Position numbers and translations under genes: made by a program. Source: Streptomyces cyanogenus (GTDB lineage Bacteria; Actinomycetota; Actinomycetes; Streptomycetales; Streptomycetaceae). Taken from it: 64,000 nucleotides of DNA. The stretch covers positions 7,416,001-7,480,000 of the forward strand of contig NZ_CP071839.1 in the NCBI RefSeq assembly GCF_017526105.1, written 5' to 3'. The notes below the pieces were generated by a model. The model did no database searches. It had not been told where the DNA came from and saw nothing but the letters and a program-made list of their open reading frames with translations. Of the stretch, positions 15,958 through 24,946 are shown piece after piece; within the stretch, counting starts at the first letter, position 1, and each line of letters starts with the position of its first letter.

Positions 15958-17982
15958 ATGACAGCGACGACCGACGGAAGCACCGGGGCGACCTTGCCGT
16001 CCCGCGCTGCCGCGGCCAGCGACACCACACTCATCACCCCCGAGACGGCCGGGGTACAAGAAGCCGCCGCACGCGCCGCCCGGCGCGCCACCGACTACCT
16101 GCTCGCCAGGCAGGACGCCCAGGGCTGGTGGAAGGGCGACCTGGAGACCAACGTCACCATGGACGCCGAGGACCTGCTGCTCCGTCAGTTCCTGGGCATC
16201 CTGGAGGAGGACACCGCGCAGGCCGCCGCGAAGTTCATCCGCGGCGAGCAGCGCGAGGACGGCACCTGGGCCACCTTCTACGGCGGACCCGGCGAACTGT
16301 CCACCACCGTCGAGGCGTACGTCGCCCTGCGCCTGGCCGGCGACGCGCCCGACGACCCGCACATGGCGAAGGCCTCCGCCTGGATCCGCGAGCGCGGGGG
16401 CATCGCGGCCGCCCGGGTCTTCACCCGGATCTGGCTCGCCCTGTTCGGCTGGTGGAAGTGGGAGGACCTGCCCGAACTCCCCCCGGAGCTGATCTACTTC
16501 CCCACCTGGTTCCCGCTGAACATCTACAACTTCGGGTGCTGGGCACGGCAGACCATCGTCCCGCTCACCATCGTCTCCGCCAAGCGCCCGGTGCGCCCGG
16601 CCCCCTTCGCCCTGGACGAGCTGCACACCGACCCGGCCAACCCGAACCCGCCGCAGCCGCTCGCCCCCGTGGCCAGCTGGGACGGCCTCTTCCAGCGGCT
16701 CGACAAGGTGGTCCGCGGCTACCGCAGGTTCGCCGTGCGCAGGCTCCGCAGGGCCGCGATGAACTCGGCGGCCCGCTGGATCATCGAACGGCAGGAGAAC
16801 GACGGCTGCTGGGGCGGCATCCAGCCCCCGGCCGTGTACTCGGTCATCGCCCTGCACCTGCTCGGCTACGACCTCGAGCACCCGGTGCTGCGCGAGGGCC
16901 TCGCCTCGCTCGACCGTTTCGCCGTCTGGCGCGAGGACGGCGCCCGGATGATCGAGGCCTGCCAGTCCCCGGTCTGGGACACCTGCCTGGCCACCATCGC
17001 CCTCGTCGACGCCGGGCTTCCCGTCGACCATCCGCAACTGGTCAAGGCGGCCGACTGGATGCTCGGCGAGGAGATCGTCCGGCCCGGTGACTGGGCCGTA
17101 CGCCGCCCGCACCTCCCGCCGGGCGGCTGGGCGTTCGAGTTCCACAACGACAACTACCCGGACATCGACGACACCGCCGAGGTCGCCCTCGCGCTGCGCC
17201 GGGTCCGGCACCACGACCCGGAGCGCGTGGACAGGGCCATCGGGCGGGCGGTGCGCTGGAACCTCGGCATGCAGTCGAAGAACGGCGCCTGGGGCGCCTT
17301 CGACGTGGACAACACCAGCCCGTTCCCCAACCGGCTGCCGTTCTGCGACTTCGGCGAGGTCATCGACCCGCCGTCGGCCGACGTCACCGCGCACGTCGTG
17401 GAGATGCTCGCCGCCGAGGGCCTGGCCCAGGACCCGCGCACCCGGCGTGGCATCGACTGGCTGCTCGCCGAGCAGGAGCCCGACGGTTCGTGGTTCGGCC
17501 GCTGGGGCGTCAACTACGTCTACGGCACCGGGTCCGTGGTGCCCGCCCTCACGGCAGCCGGTCTGCCCGGCACGCATCCGGCGATCCGGCGGGCCGTTGC
17601 CTGGCTGGAGAGCGTCCAGAACGACGACGGCGGCTGGGGCGAGGACCTGCGCTCCTACAAGTACGCCAAGGAGTGGAGCGGCCGGGGCGCCTCCACCGCC
17701 TCGCAGACCGCGTGGGCGCTGATGGCGCTGCTCGCGGCGGGGGAGAGGGAGTCCAAGGCCGTCGAGCGCGGCGTCCAGTGGCTGGCCGGGACCCAGCGGG
17801 AGGACGGCACCTGGGACGAGCCGTACTTCACCGGCACCGGCTTCCCCTGGGACTTCTCCATCAACTACCACCTGTACCGCCAGGTGTTCCCGCTCACCGC
17901 GCTCGGCCGGTACCTGCACGGCGATCCCTTCGAGCGCGACCTGCTCACCAGGAAGCCGCTGTCCGGGGCCAAGGTGAGCTGA
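15958..17982 (+). CDS. shc: squalene-hopene cyclase
   Basis: A 674-residue class II triterpene cyclase converting squalene to hopene/hopanol, a monotopic membrane enzyme. The catalytic DxDD acid motif is at 402-405 (PDIDDTAEV). Seven QW repeats are readable, for example QDAQGWWKG, QREDGTWATF, QENDGCWGG, QSKNGAWGAF, QEPDGSWFG, QNDDGGWGE and QREDGTWDE. ATG 15958 has AAGGGGAAG upstream; the frame remains open further upstream, but the family N-terminus starts here. Length and motifs are complete, so the enzyme should be active. Confidence 0.97.
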   Translation: MTATTDGSTGATLPSRAAAASDTTLITPETAGVQEAAARAARRATDYLLARQDAQGWWKGDLETNVTMDAEDLLLRQFLGILEEDTAQAAAKFIRGEQREDGTWATFYGGPGELSTTVEAYVALRLAGDAPDDPHMAKASAWIRERGGIAAARVFTRIWLALFGWWKWEDLPELPPELIYFPTWFPLNIYNFGCWARQTIVPLTIVSAKRPVRPAPFALDELHTDPANPNPPQPLAPVASWDGLFQRLDKVVRGYRRFAVRRLRRAAMNSAARWIIERQENDGCWGGIQPPAVYSVIALHLLGYDLEHPVLREGLASLDRFAVWREDGARMIEACQSPVWDTCLATIALVDAGLPVDHPQLVKAADWMLGEEIVRPGDWAVRRPHLPPGGWAFEFHNDNYPDIDDTAEVALALRRVRHHDPERVDRAIGRAVRWNLGMQSKNGAWGAFDVDNTSPFPNRLPFCDFGEVIDPPSADVTAHVVEMLAAEGLAQDPRTRRGIDWLLAEQEPDGSWFGRWGVNYVYGTGSVVPALTAAGLPGTHPAIRRAVAWLESVQNDDGGWGEDLRSYKYAKEWSGRGASTASQTAWALMALLAAGERESKAVERGVQWLAGTQREDGTWDEPYFTGTGFPWDFSINYHLYRQVFPLTALGRYLHGDPFERDLLTRKPLSGAKVS

Positions 17983-17983
17983 G

Positions 17984-18625
17984 GTGAACAACCAGCCCGC
18001 CCCGGCACCGCTGCTGATCGCCTGCGCGCTCGGCATCGAGCACCTCGCCCTGCGCACCGGCGACCACAGCGGTGCCGGCGGGCCGGTGACCTTCGTCCGC
18101 ACGGGCATGGGCCCCCGTGCGGCGGAACGCTCCGTCACCCGGCACCTGGCCGGCCAGGCGGCGGCCGACACGGCCGTGCTGGCCACCGGCTTCTGTGCCG
18201 GACTCGCCCCCGGTATGCACCCCGGCGACCTGGTCGTCGCCGAGGAGACCCGGGACCCGCGCGGGACCGTCCCGTGCGTGGGCACCGAACTGCTGGTCAA
18301 GGAACTCGTGCGCCTGCTGCCCGGACGCACGGTCCACACCGGCCCGCTCACCGGCTCCGACCACGTCGTCCGGGGACCCGAGCGGTCCGATCTGCTCGCC
18401 ACCGGCGCGATCGCGGTCGACATGGAGTCGGCGGCCACGCTGCTGGCCGCCGTCCGCACGGGCGAACGCCCGGTCGCGGCCGTCCGGGTGGTCGTGGACG
18501 CTCCCGAACACGAACTCGTCCGGATCGGCACGGTACGCGGTGGAATATCCGCCTTCCGCGTTCTTCGTTCCATCCTTCCTGCTTTTTTCGAATGGCACCG
18601 TTCTTTGCTGCTCCCCCGGAGGTGA
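17984..18625 (+). CDS. hpnG: hopanoid-associated nucleoside phosphorylase HpnG
   Basis: A 213-residue phosphorylase-fold protein. HpnG acts on adenosylhopane, removing adenine to give ribosylhopane (or its phosphate). Family features are the GFCAGLAPGMHPGDLVVAEE strand-loop and the AVDMESAATLLAA segment, whose Met-Glu binds ribose. It is short compared with stand-alone nucleoside phosphorylases but normal for HpnG. The GTG start lies one base after the shc stop with AAGGTGAG upstream. It comes just before hpnH, which is the reverse of the biochemical order. Confidence 0.85.
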   Translation: MNNQPAPAPLLIACALGIEHLALRTGDHSGAGGPVTFVRTGMGPRAAERSVTRHLAGQAAADTAVLATGFCAGLAPGMHPGDLVVAEETRDPRGTVPCVGTELLVKELVRLLPGRTVHTGPLTGSDHVVRGPERSDLLATGAIAVDMESAATLLAAVRTGERPVAAVRVVVDAPEHELVRIGTVRGGISAFRVLRSILPAFFEWHRSLLLPRR

Positions 18626-18630
18626 GCCAG

Positions 18631-19653
18631 ATGGCCATGCCGTTGCGTCAGTCCATCAAGGTCGCTACGTACCTGGCTGAACAGAAGCTCCGCAGGCGGG
18701 ACAAGTTTCCGCTCATTGTCGAGCTGGAACCGCTGTTCGCCTGCAATCTGAAGTGCGAGGGCTGCGGCAAGATCCAGCACCCGGCCGGTGTGCTCAAGCA
18801 GCGCATGCCGGTCGCCCAGGCGGTGGGTGCGGTGCTGGAGTCCGGTGCGCCGATGGTCTCCATCGCCGGCGGCGAGCCGCTGATGCACCCTCAGATCGAC
18901 GAGATCGTGCGGCAGTTGGTGGCGAAGCGGAAGTACGTCTTCCTGTGCACCAACGCGATGCTGCTGCGCAAGAAGATGGACCAGTTCACCCCCTCGCCCT
19001 ACTTCGCCTTCGCCGTGCACATCGACGGCCTGCGTGAACGGCACGACGAGTCCGTTGCGAAGGAAGGCGTGTTCGACGAGGCGGTGGAGGCCATCAAGGA
19101 GGCCAAGCGGCGCGGCTTCCGGGTGACCACCAACTCCACCTTCTTCAACACCGACACCCCGCAGACCATCATCGAGGTGCTCAACTTCCTCAACGACGAC
19201 CTCAAGGTCGACGAGATGATGATCTCGCCCGCCTACGCCTACGAGAAGGCCCCCGACCAGGAGCACTTCCTCGGCGTCGAGCAGACCCGCGAACTGTTCA
19301 AGAAGGCCTTCGCGGGCGGCAACCGCAGGAAGTGGCGGCTCAACCACTCCCCGCTCTTCCTGGACTTCCTGGAGGGCAAGGTCGACTTCCCGTGCACCGC
19401 GTGGGCGATCCCGAACTACTCGCTCTTCGGCTGGCAGCGCCCCTGCTACCTGATGAGCGACGGGTACGTGCCGACGTACCGCGAACTCATCGAGAAGACC
19501 GACTGGGACAAGTACGGCCGCGGCAAGGACCCGCGCTGCGCCAACTGCATGGCGCACTGCGGCTACGAGCCCACCGCCGTCCTGGCCACCATGGGCTCCC
19601 TGAAGGAGTCGCTGCGGGCGATGCGCGAGACCGTCTCCGGAAACCGGGAGTGA
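18631..19653 (+). CDS. hpnH: adenosyl-hopene transferase HpnH (radical SAM)
   Basis: A 340-residue radical SAM enzyme that adds a 5'-deoxyadenosyl radical to hopene, giving adenosylhopane, the first step of side-chain extension. The [4Fe-4S] cysteines are C38, C42 and C45 in CNLKCEGC, followed by the SAM-binding SIAGGEPLMHP motif. A C-terminal cysteine cluster (CANCMAHCGYE) may hold an auxiliary site. ATG 18631 follows GGAGGTGA at 7 nt; the frame is open upstream without a better site. It is 5 nt from hpnG. Confidence 0.93.
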   Translation: MAMPLRQSIKVATYLAEQKLRRRDKFPLIVELEPLFACNLKCEGCGKIQHPAGVLKQRMPVAQAVGAVLESGAPMVSIAGGEPLMHPQIDEIVRQLVAKRKYVFLCTNAMLLRKKMDQFTPSPYFAFAVHIDGLRERHDESVAKEGVFDEAVEAIKEAKRRGFRVTTNSTFFNTDTPQTIIEVLNFLNDDLKVDEMMISPAYAYEKAPDQEHFLGVEQTRELFKKAFAGGNRRKWRLNHSPLFLDFLEGKVDFPCTAWAIPNYSLFGWQRPCYLMSDGYVPTYRELIEKTDWDKYGRGKDPRCANCMAHCGYEPTAVLATMGSLKESLRAMRETVSGNRE

Positions 19654-19657
19654 GGCG

Positions 19658-20791
19658 ATGACCGCCGTCCCCTTGGGCGTTCCCGAGGTACCGGGCCGTC
19701 CGGTCGCGCCGCGGCGCCTGTCGCGGCAGGTCCAGGTCGGGCCGGTGGCGGTCGGGGGCGGAGCCCCGGTGTCGGTGCAGTCGATGACGACGACCCGTAC
19801 GTCCGACATCGGCGCCACCCTCCAGCAGATCGCGGAACTCACCGCGTCCGGCTGCCAGATCGTCCGCGTCGCCTGCCCCACGCAGGACGACGCGGACGCC
19901 CTCGCGACCATCGCCCGCAAGTCGCAGATCCCGGTGATCGCGGACATCCACTTCCAGCCCAAGTACGTGTTCGCGGCCATCGAGGCCGGCTGCGCCGCGG
20001 TCCGTGTGAACCCCGGCAACATCAAGAAGTTCGACGACCAGGTGGAGGAGATCGCGCGGGCCGCCAGGGACCACGGCACGCCGGTCCGGATCGGCGTCAA
20101 CGCCGGCTCCCTGGACCGGCGCCTGCTCCAGAAGTACGGCAAGGCGACCCCCGAGGCCCTCGTCGAATCGGCCCTCTGGGAGGCGTCCCTCTTCGAGGAG
20201 CACGACTTCCACGACATCAAGATCTCGGTCAAGCACAACGACCCCGTCGTCATGATCGAGGCCTACCGCCAGCTCGCCGAGCAGTGCGACTACCCCCTGC
20301 ACCTGGGGGTCACCGAGGCCGGCCCGGCGTTCCAGGGCACGATCAAGTCGGCCGTCGCCTTCGGGGCGTTGCTCTCGCGCGGCATCGGGGACACCATCCG
20401 GGTCTCCCTGAGCGCACCGCCCGCCGAGGAGGTCAAAGTCGGCATCCAGATCCTGGAGGCGCTGGGGCTCAGGCAGCGGCGGCTGGAGATCGTCTCCTGC
20501 CCGTCCTGCGGCCGGGCCCAGGTGGACGTGTACAAGCTCGCCGAGGAGGTCACCGCTGGTCTGGACGGCATGGAAGTGCCGCTCAGGGTCGCGGTGATGG
20601 GGTGCGTGGTCAACGGTCCGGGGGAGGCCCGGGAGGCCGACCTCGGGGTTGCCTCGGGCAACGGCAAGGGGCAGATCTTCGTCAAGGGCGAGGTCGTCAA
20701 GACCGTCCCCGAGTCGAAGATCGTGGAGACCCTCATCGAGGAGGCCATGAAGCTCGCCGAGCGGACGAGCCCCGCAGACCAAGTGAGTTGA
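19658..20791 (+). CDS. ispG: 4-hydroxy-3-methylbut-2-en-1-yl diphosphate synthase IspG
   Basis: A 377-residue [4Fe-4S] enzyme of the MEP pathway converting MEcPP to HMBPP. Cluster cysteines are visible in SCPSCGRAQ and VMGCVVNGPGEA, and the N-terminal TIM-barrel contains SVQSMTTTRTSD. It starts 4 nt after hpnH. As it sits inside the hopanoid operon, it is likely an extra copy that raises precursor flux, with the housekeeping ispG elsewhere; that is inference, because the rest of the genome is not visible. Confidence 0.94.
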   Translation: MTAVPLGVPEVPGRPVAPRRLSRQVQVGPVAVGGGAPVSVQSMTTTRTSDIGATLQQIAELTASGCQIVRVACPTQDDADALATIARKSQIPVIADIHFQPKYVFAAIEAGCAAVRVNPGNIKKFDDQVEEIARAARDHGTPVRIGVNAGSLDRRLLQKYGKATPEALVESALWEASLFEEHDFHDIKISVKHNDPVVMIEAYRQLAEQCDYPLHLGVTEAGPAFQGTIKSAVAFGALLSRGIGDTIRVSLSAPPAEEVKVGIQILEALGLRQRRLEIVSCPSCGRAQVDVYKLAEEVTAGLDGMEVPLRVAVMGCVVNGPGEAREADLGVASGNGKGQIFVKGEVVKTVPESKIVETLIEEAMKLAERTSPADQVS

Positions 20792-20822
20792 GGCAAGGCA
20801 CGGACCGAGAGGGGGCCCGAGC

Positions 20823-22721
20823 GTGACCATTCTGGAGAACATCCGGGGACCACGCGACCTGAAGGCGCTGTCCGAGGCGGAACTCGGTGAACTGTCCGAG
20901 GAGATACGTGAGTTCCTGGTGCACGCGGTGTCGAGGACCGGCGGTCACCTCGGGCCCAACCTGGGCGTGGTGGAACTGTCCATCGCGCTCCACCGGGTCT
21001 TCGAGTCACCGGTCGACCGCATCCTGTGGGACACCGGCCACCAGAGCTATGTCCACAAGCTGCTGACCGGACGTCAGGACTTCTCGAAGCTGCGCGGCAA
21101 GGGCGGGCTGTCCGGCTACCCCTCGCGCGAGGAGTCCGAGCACGACGTCATCGAGAACAGCCACGCCTCCACCGCGCTGGGCTGGGCCGACGGCCTCGCC
21201 AAGGCCCACCAGGTGCTGGGGGAGAAGGGCCACGTGGTCGCGGTCATCGGCGACGGCGCGCTGACCGGCGGCATGGCCTGGGAGGCGCTCAACAACATCG
21301 CCGCGGCCAGGGACCGGCCGCTGATCATCGTCGTCAACGACAACGAACGCTCCTACGCCCCCACCATCGGCGGACTCGCCAACCACCTGGCGACCCTGCG
21401 CACCACCGACGGCTACGAGAAGGTCCTCGCCTGGGGCAAGGAGGTGCTCCAGCGCACCCCGGTCGTCGGCACCACCCTGTACGAGTCCCTGCACGGCGCG
21501 AAGAAGGGCTTCAAGGACGCCTTCGCCCCGCAGGGCATGTTCGAGGACCTGGGCCTGAAGTACCTCGGTCCGATCGACGGCCACGACATCCAGGCCGTCG
21601 AGTCCGCGCTGCGCCGCGCGAAACGTTTCCACGGCCCCGTCCTGGTGCACTGCCTCACCGAGAAGGGCCGCGGCTACGAGCCCGCCCTCGCGCACGAGGA
21701 GGACCACTTCCACACCGTCGGCGTGATGGACCCGCTGACCTGCGAGCCGCTCGCCCCGTCCAACGGACCCTCCTGGACCTCGGTGTTCGGCGAGGAGATG
21801 GTACGGATCGGGGAGGAGCGCGAGGACGTCGTGGCGATCACGGCGGCCATGCTGCATCCGGTGGGTCTCGCCGGATTCGCCGAACGCTTCCCGGACCGGG
21901 TGTGGGACGTCGGGATCGCCGAGCAGCACGCGGCCGTCTCCGCGGCCGGTCTCGCCACCGGCGGGCTGCACCCGGTCGTCGCCGTCTACGCCACCTTCCT
22001 CAACCGGGCCTTCGACCAGCTGCTCATGGACGTCGCCCTGCACCGCTGCGGGGTCACCTTCGTCCTGGACCGGGCCGGCGTGACCGGCACCGACGGACCC
22101 TCGCACAACGGCATGTGGGACATGTCCGTCCTCCAGGTCGTCCCGGGCCTGCGGATCGCCGCGCCGCGCGACGCCGGCCAGCTGCGCGCCCAGCTGCGCG
22201 AGGCGGTCGCCGTGGACGACGCCCCCACCCTGGTGCGCTTCCCGAAGGAGTCCGTCGGCCCGAGCGTCCCGGCTCTCGACCGGCTCGGCGGCATGGACGT
22301 GCTGCACCGCGCCGGCCGCCCCGAGGTGCTGCTGGTGGCGGTCGGCGTGATGGCCTCCGTGTGCCTCCAGGCCGCCGAGCTGCTTGAGGCCCGCGGCATC
22401 GGCTGCACCGTGGTGGACCCGCGCTGGGTGAAGCCGGTCGACCCCGCGCTGCCGGGACTCGCGGCCGAGCACCGCCTGGTGGCCGTGGTCGAGGACAACA
22501 GCCGGTCCGCGGGCGTCGGTTCGGCGGTGGCGCTGGCTCTGGGAGACGCCGACGTGGACGTGCCGGTACGGCGGTTCGGGATCCCGGAGCAGTTCCTCGC
22601 GCACGCCAAACGCAGCGAGGTGCTGGCCGACATCGGCCTCACGCCGGTGGAGATCGCCGGGCGGATCAGTGGCAGTCTGGCCGTCGGGGACGTGGGCGGC
22701 ACCGTCAAGGAGAGTGAATGA
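20823..22721 (+). CDS. dxs: 1-deoxy-D-xylulose-5-phosphate synthase
   Basis: A 632-residue thiamine diphosphate enzyme joining pyruvate and glyceraldehyde 3-phosphate, the committed MEP step. The TPP/Mg motif is GDGALTGGMAWEALNN and the substrate histidines are in DTGHQSYVHK. The central glutamate lies in VGIAEQHAAVSAAG. The C-terminal transketolase domain is intact. The GTG at 20823 follows GAGAGGGGG. It overlaps hpnO by 4 nt (ATGA), tying precursor supply to hopanoid tailoring. Confidence 0.95.
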   Translation: MTILENIRGPRDLKALSEAELGELSEEIREFLVHAVSRTGGHLGPNLGVVELSIALHRVFESPVDRILWDTGHQSYVHKLLTGRQDFSKLRGKGGLSGYPSREESEHDVIENSHASTALGWADGLAKAHQVLGEKGHVVAVIGDGALTGGMAWEALNNIAAARDRPLIIVVNDNERSYAPTIGGLANHLATLRTTDGYEKVLAWGKEVLQRTPVVGTTLYESLHGAKKGFKDAFAPQGMFEDLGLKYLGPIDGHDIQAVESALRRAKRFHGPVLVHCLTEKGRGYEPALAHEEDHFHTVGVMDPLTCEPLAPSNGPSWTSVFGEEMVRIGEEREDVVAITAAMLHPVGLAGFAERFPDRVWDVGIAEQHAAVSAAGLATGGLHPVVAVYATFLNRAFDQLLMDVALHRCGVTFVLDRAGVTGTDGPSHNGMWDMSVLQVVPGLRIAAPRDAGQLRAQLREAVAVDDAPTLVRFPKESVGPSVPALDRLGGMDVLHRAGRPEVLLVAVGVMASVCLQAAELLEARGIGCTVVDPRWVKPVDPALPGLAAEHRLVAVVEDNSRSAGVGSAVALALGDADVDVPVRRFGIPEQFLAHAKRSEVLADIGLTPVEIAGRISGSLAVGDVGGTVKESE

Positions 22722-24103
22722 CCAGCGAGTTCGACCTCGGCGCCCTGCTCGCCGAGCGCGGAGCCGAACGCTACGAGCTGCACGCGAAGCACCTCAACCC
22801 GCAGCTGCCGCGGATGCTGCACACCATCGGCTTCGACAAGGTCTACGAGCGCGCCGAGGGCGCCCACTTCTTCGACGCGGAGGGCAACGACTACCTGGAC
22901 ATGCTCGCCGGGTTCGGGGTGATGGGCCTGGGCCGCCACCACCCGGTCGTCCGCAAGGCGCTGCACGACGTCCTGGACCTGGACCTCGCCGACCTCACCC
23001 GCTTCGACTGCCAGCCGCTGCCCGGCCTGCTCGCCGAGCGGCTGCTGACCCACAGCCCGCACCTGGACCGGGTGTTCTTCGGCAACAGCGGCACCGAGGC
23101 GGTCGAGACGGCCCTGAAGTTCGCCCGGTACGCCACCGGCAGGCCACGCGTCCTCTACTGCGACCACGCCTTCCACGGTCTGACCACCGGCTCCCTGTCG
23201 GTCAACGGCGAGCGCGGCTTCCGCGACGGGTTCGCCCCGCTGCTGCCCGACACCGCCGTGCCGCTCGGCGATCTCGACGCCCTGGCCCGGGAGTTGAAGA
23301 AGGGCGACGTCGCCGCGCTGATCGTGGAGCCGATCCAGGGCAAGGGCGTGCACGAGGCGCCGCCCGGCTATCTGCGGGCCGCGCAGGAGCTGCTGCACCG
23401 GCACAAGGCGCTGCTCATCGCCGACGAGGTGCAGACCGGCCTCGGCCGCACCGGCGACTTCTACGCCTACCAGCACGAGGACGGTGTCGAACCCGACCTG
23501 GTGTGCGTGGCCAAGGCCCTGTCCGGCGGCTATGTGCCCGTCGGCGCCACCCTGGGCAAAGAGTGGATCTTCAAGAAGGTCTACTCGTCCATGGACCGGG
23601 TGCTGGTGCACTCGGCGAGCTTCGGCTCCAACGCCCAGGCGATGGCGTGCGGGCTCGCCGTGCTGTCGGTCATGGAGAACGAGCAGATCGTGGCCGGCGT
23701 GCGCCGGACGGGCGAGCTGCTGAAGTCCCGGCTCACCGCGCTGATCGACACGTACGAGCTGCTCGCCGACGTCCGCGGCCGGGGCCTGATGATCGGCATC
23801 GAGTTCGGCAAGCCGTCCTCGCTGAAGCTGCGCAGCCGCTGGACCATGCTGCAGGCGGCCCGCAAGGGCCTGTTCGCGCAGATGGTCGTCGTACCGCTGC
23901 TGCAGAAGCACCGGATCCTCACCCAGGTCTCCGGCGACCACCTGGAGGTGATCAAGCTCATCCCGCCGCTGGTCGTCGACGAGACGGACGTGGAGCGCTT
24001 CGTGGAGGCCTTCACCGCCGTGATGGACGACGCGCACAGCGGCGGCGGCCTGATGTGGGACTTCGGCAAGACCCTGATCAAGCAGGCGGTGGCCAACCGC
24101 TGA
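22718..24103 (+). CDS. hpnO: class III PLP aminotransferase HpnO (aminobacteriohopanetriol formation)
   Basis: A 461-residue ornithine/acetylornithine-type aminotransferase. HpnO converts the C35 ribosyl-hopane-derived aldehyde to aminobacteriohopanetriol. PLP-binding features are the ADEVQTGLGRTGDF aspartate region and the Schiff-base lysine in CVAKALSGGYVPVG; the NSGTEAVETALKFAR phosphate loop is also present. It is the last gene of the operon, coupled to dxs. Its position strongly favours the hopanoid role over arginine or ornithine metabolism. Confidence 0.87.
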   Translation: MTSEFDLGALLAERGAERYELHAKHLNPQLPRMLHTIGFDKVYERAEGAHFFDAEGNDYLDMLAGFGVMGLGRHHPVVRKALHDVLDLDLADLTRFDCQPLPGLLAERLLTHSPHLDRVFFGNSGTEAVETALKFARYATGRPRVLYCDHAFHGLTTGSLSVNGERGFRDGFAPLLPDTAVPLGDLDALARELKKGDVAALIVEPIQGKGVHEAPPGYLRAAQELLHRHKALLIADEVQTGLGRTGDFYAYQHEDGVEPDLVCVAKALSGGYVPVGATLGKEWIFKKVYSSMDRVLVHSASFGSNAQAMACGLAVLSVMENEQIVAGVRRTGELLKSRLTALIDTYELLADVRGRGLMIGIEFGKPSSLKLRSRWTMLQAARKGLFAQMVVVPLLQKHRILTQVSGDHLEVIKLIPPLVVDETDVERFVEAFTAVMDDAHSGGGLMWDFGKTLIKQAVANR

Positions 24104-24128
24104 CCGCGGCGGCGGGACTGGGGAATCT

Positions 24129-24163
24129 TTGCCTGTGAGGCAAGAAAATTGCCCCACGGGCAA
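24129..24163 (+). promoter_or_regulatory. two phased TTGCC-N5-GGCAA dyads
   Basis: Two 15-bp dyads, at 24129-24143 and 24149-24163, each fit TTGCC-N5-GGCAA. They begin exactly 20 bp apart, two helical turns, and the second ends 20 nt before the XRE-cupin ATG. This is the arrangement expected for cooperative binding of two dimers, most simply autoregulation by the downstream regulator. Confidence 0.6.
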
Positions 24164-24183
24164 GGCTGCGGCTCAATGGAGAC

Positions 24184-24813
24184 ATGAACGCCTCAGACGC
24201 CGCGCCGGCGCCGGGCCCAGCCCCGGACGACGGCCTGTCCGCCGTCGCGCCGCAGCTGCGCTCCCTGCGCCGGCGCGCCGGTCTCACACTGGAGGCCGCG
24301 GCCCGCGCCGCCGGGCTCTCGCCGGCCCATCTGTCCCGCCTGGAGACCGGACACCGCCAGCCGTCGCTGCCGATGCTCCTCGCGCTCGCCCGTATCTACG
24401 GTACGACCGTCTCCGAGCTGCTCGGCGAGACGGTCGCCGACCGGGACGCGATCGTGCGGGCCGCCGACATGGAGCCGACCCGGGCGGGCGGCTGGACGTA
24501 CGTCCAGGCCGGCGCGCCCGGCCGCGGCATGCAGGCCCTGCGGGTGCGGGTGCCGTACGGCTCGCAGGGCGACATCGTGCGCGTCCACCCCGGCGAGGAG
24601 TGGCTCTACGTCCTCACCGGGCGGCTGCGGCTGCGGCTCGGCGACACCGCGCACCTGCTCGGACCCGGTGACAGCGCGCACTTCGACTCGCTCACCCCGC
24701 ACCGCCTCGCCGCCGAGGACCACGACGGCGTGGAGCTGCTGTTCGTCCACACCCTGCTGCAGAGCCCCACGGCCACGCTGTGTCTGGGCGCGCCGACCGG
24801 AGAGCTGCCATGA
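24184..24813 (+). CDS. XRE-family transcriptional regulator with C-terminal cupin domain
   Basis: A 209-residue two-domain regulator. An N-terminal HTH_3 helix-turn-helix spans about residues 22-78 (LRSLRRRAGLTLEAAARAAGLS...LSRLETGHRQPS). A C-terminal cupin barrel spans about 105-190 (HPGEEWLYVLTGRLRLRLGD), where a small ligand probably binds. It is preceded by two phased dyads and overlaps the next gene by 4 nt (ATGA). It lies just behind the hopanoid operon but has its own promoter region, so control of hopanoids is possible but unproven. Confidence 0.88.
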   Translation: MNASDAAPAPGPAPDDGLSAVAPQLRSLRRRAGLTLEAAARAAGLSPAHLSRLETGHRQPSLPMLLALARIYGTTVSELLGETVADRDAIVRAADMEPTRAGGWTYVQAGAPGRGMQALRVRVPYGSQGDIVRVHPGEEWLYVLTGRLRLRLGDTAHLLGPGDSAHFDSLTPHRLAAEDHDGVELLFVHTLLQSPTATLCLGAPTGELP

Positions 24814-24932
24814 GCGACTTCGAGGAGAAGTTCCCCCGTTCCCTGTGGATCCGGCTGATCATCTACATCGCCCTCGGGCACGTCCTGGCCGCCTTCCTCT
24901 ACCTGCTGTTCGCGGTGGGCGGCAAGGGCTGA
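24810..24932 (+). CDS. 40-residue single-pass membrane protein (DUF6126-like)
   Basis: A very small protein starting MSDFEEKFPRSLWIRL, followed by one hydrophobic helix of about 22 residues (IIYIALGHVLAAFLYLLFAV) and a GGKG tail. It starts in an ATGA overlap with the XRE-cupin regulator, so it is almost certainly translated and co-regulated with it. From memory, this pairing of an XRE-cupin gene with a DUF6126 protein recurs in Streptomyces. The function is unknown; a membrane partner of the regulator or of an enzyme would fit its size. Confidence 0.75.
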   Translation: MSDFEEKFPRSLWIRLIIYIALGHVLAAFLYLLFAVGGKG

Positions 24933-24946
24933 TCCCGGTACCCGGG

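Noticed and set aside
15841..20253. 1470-codon open frame on the minus strand opposite shc-ispG
   Set aside because: It runs antisense through motif-complete hopanoid genes and encodes a low-complexity product with no family features; it comes from GC-rich codon structure.
24129..24163. Rho-independent terminator of hpnO
   Set aside because: Stems of 5-6 bp are too short; equal 15-bp size and 20-bp phasing point to an operator pair.
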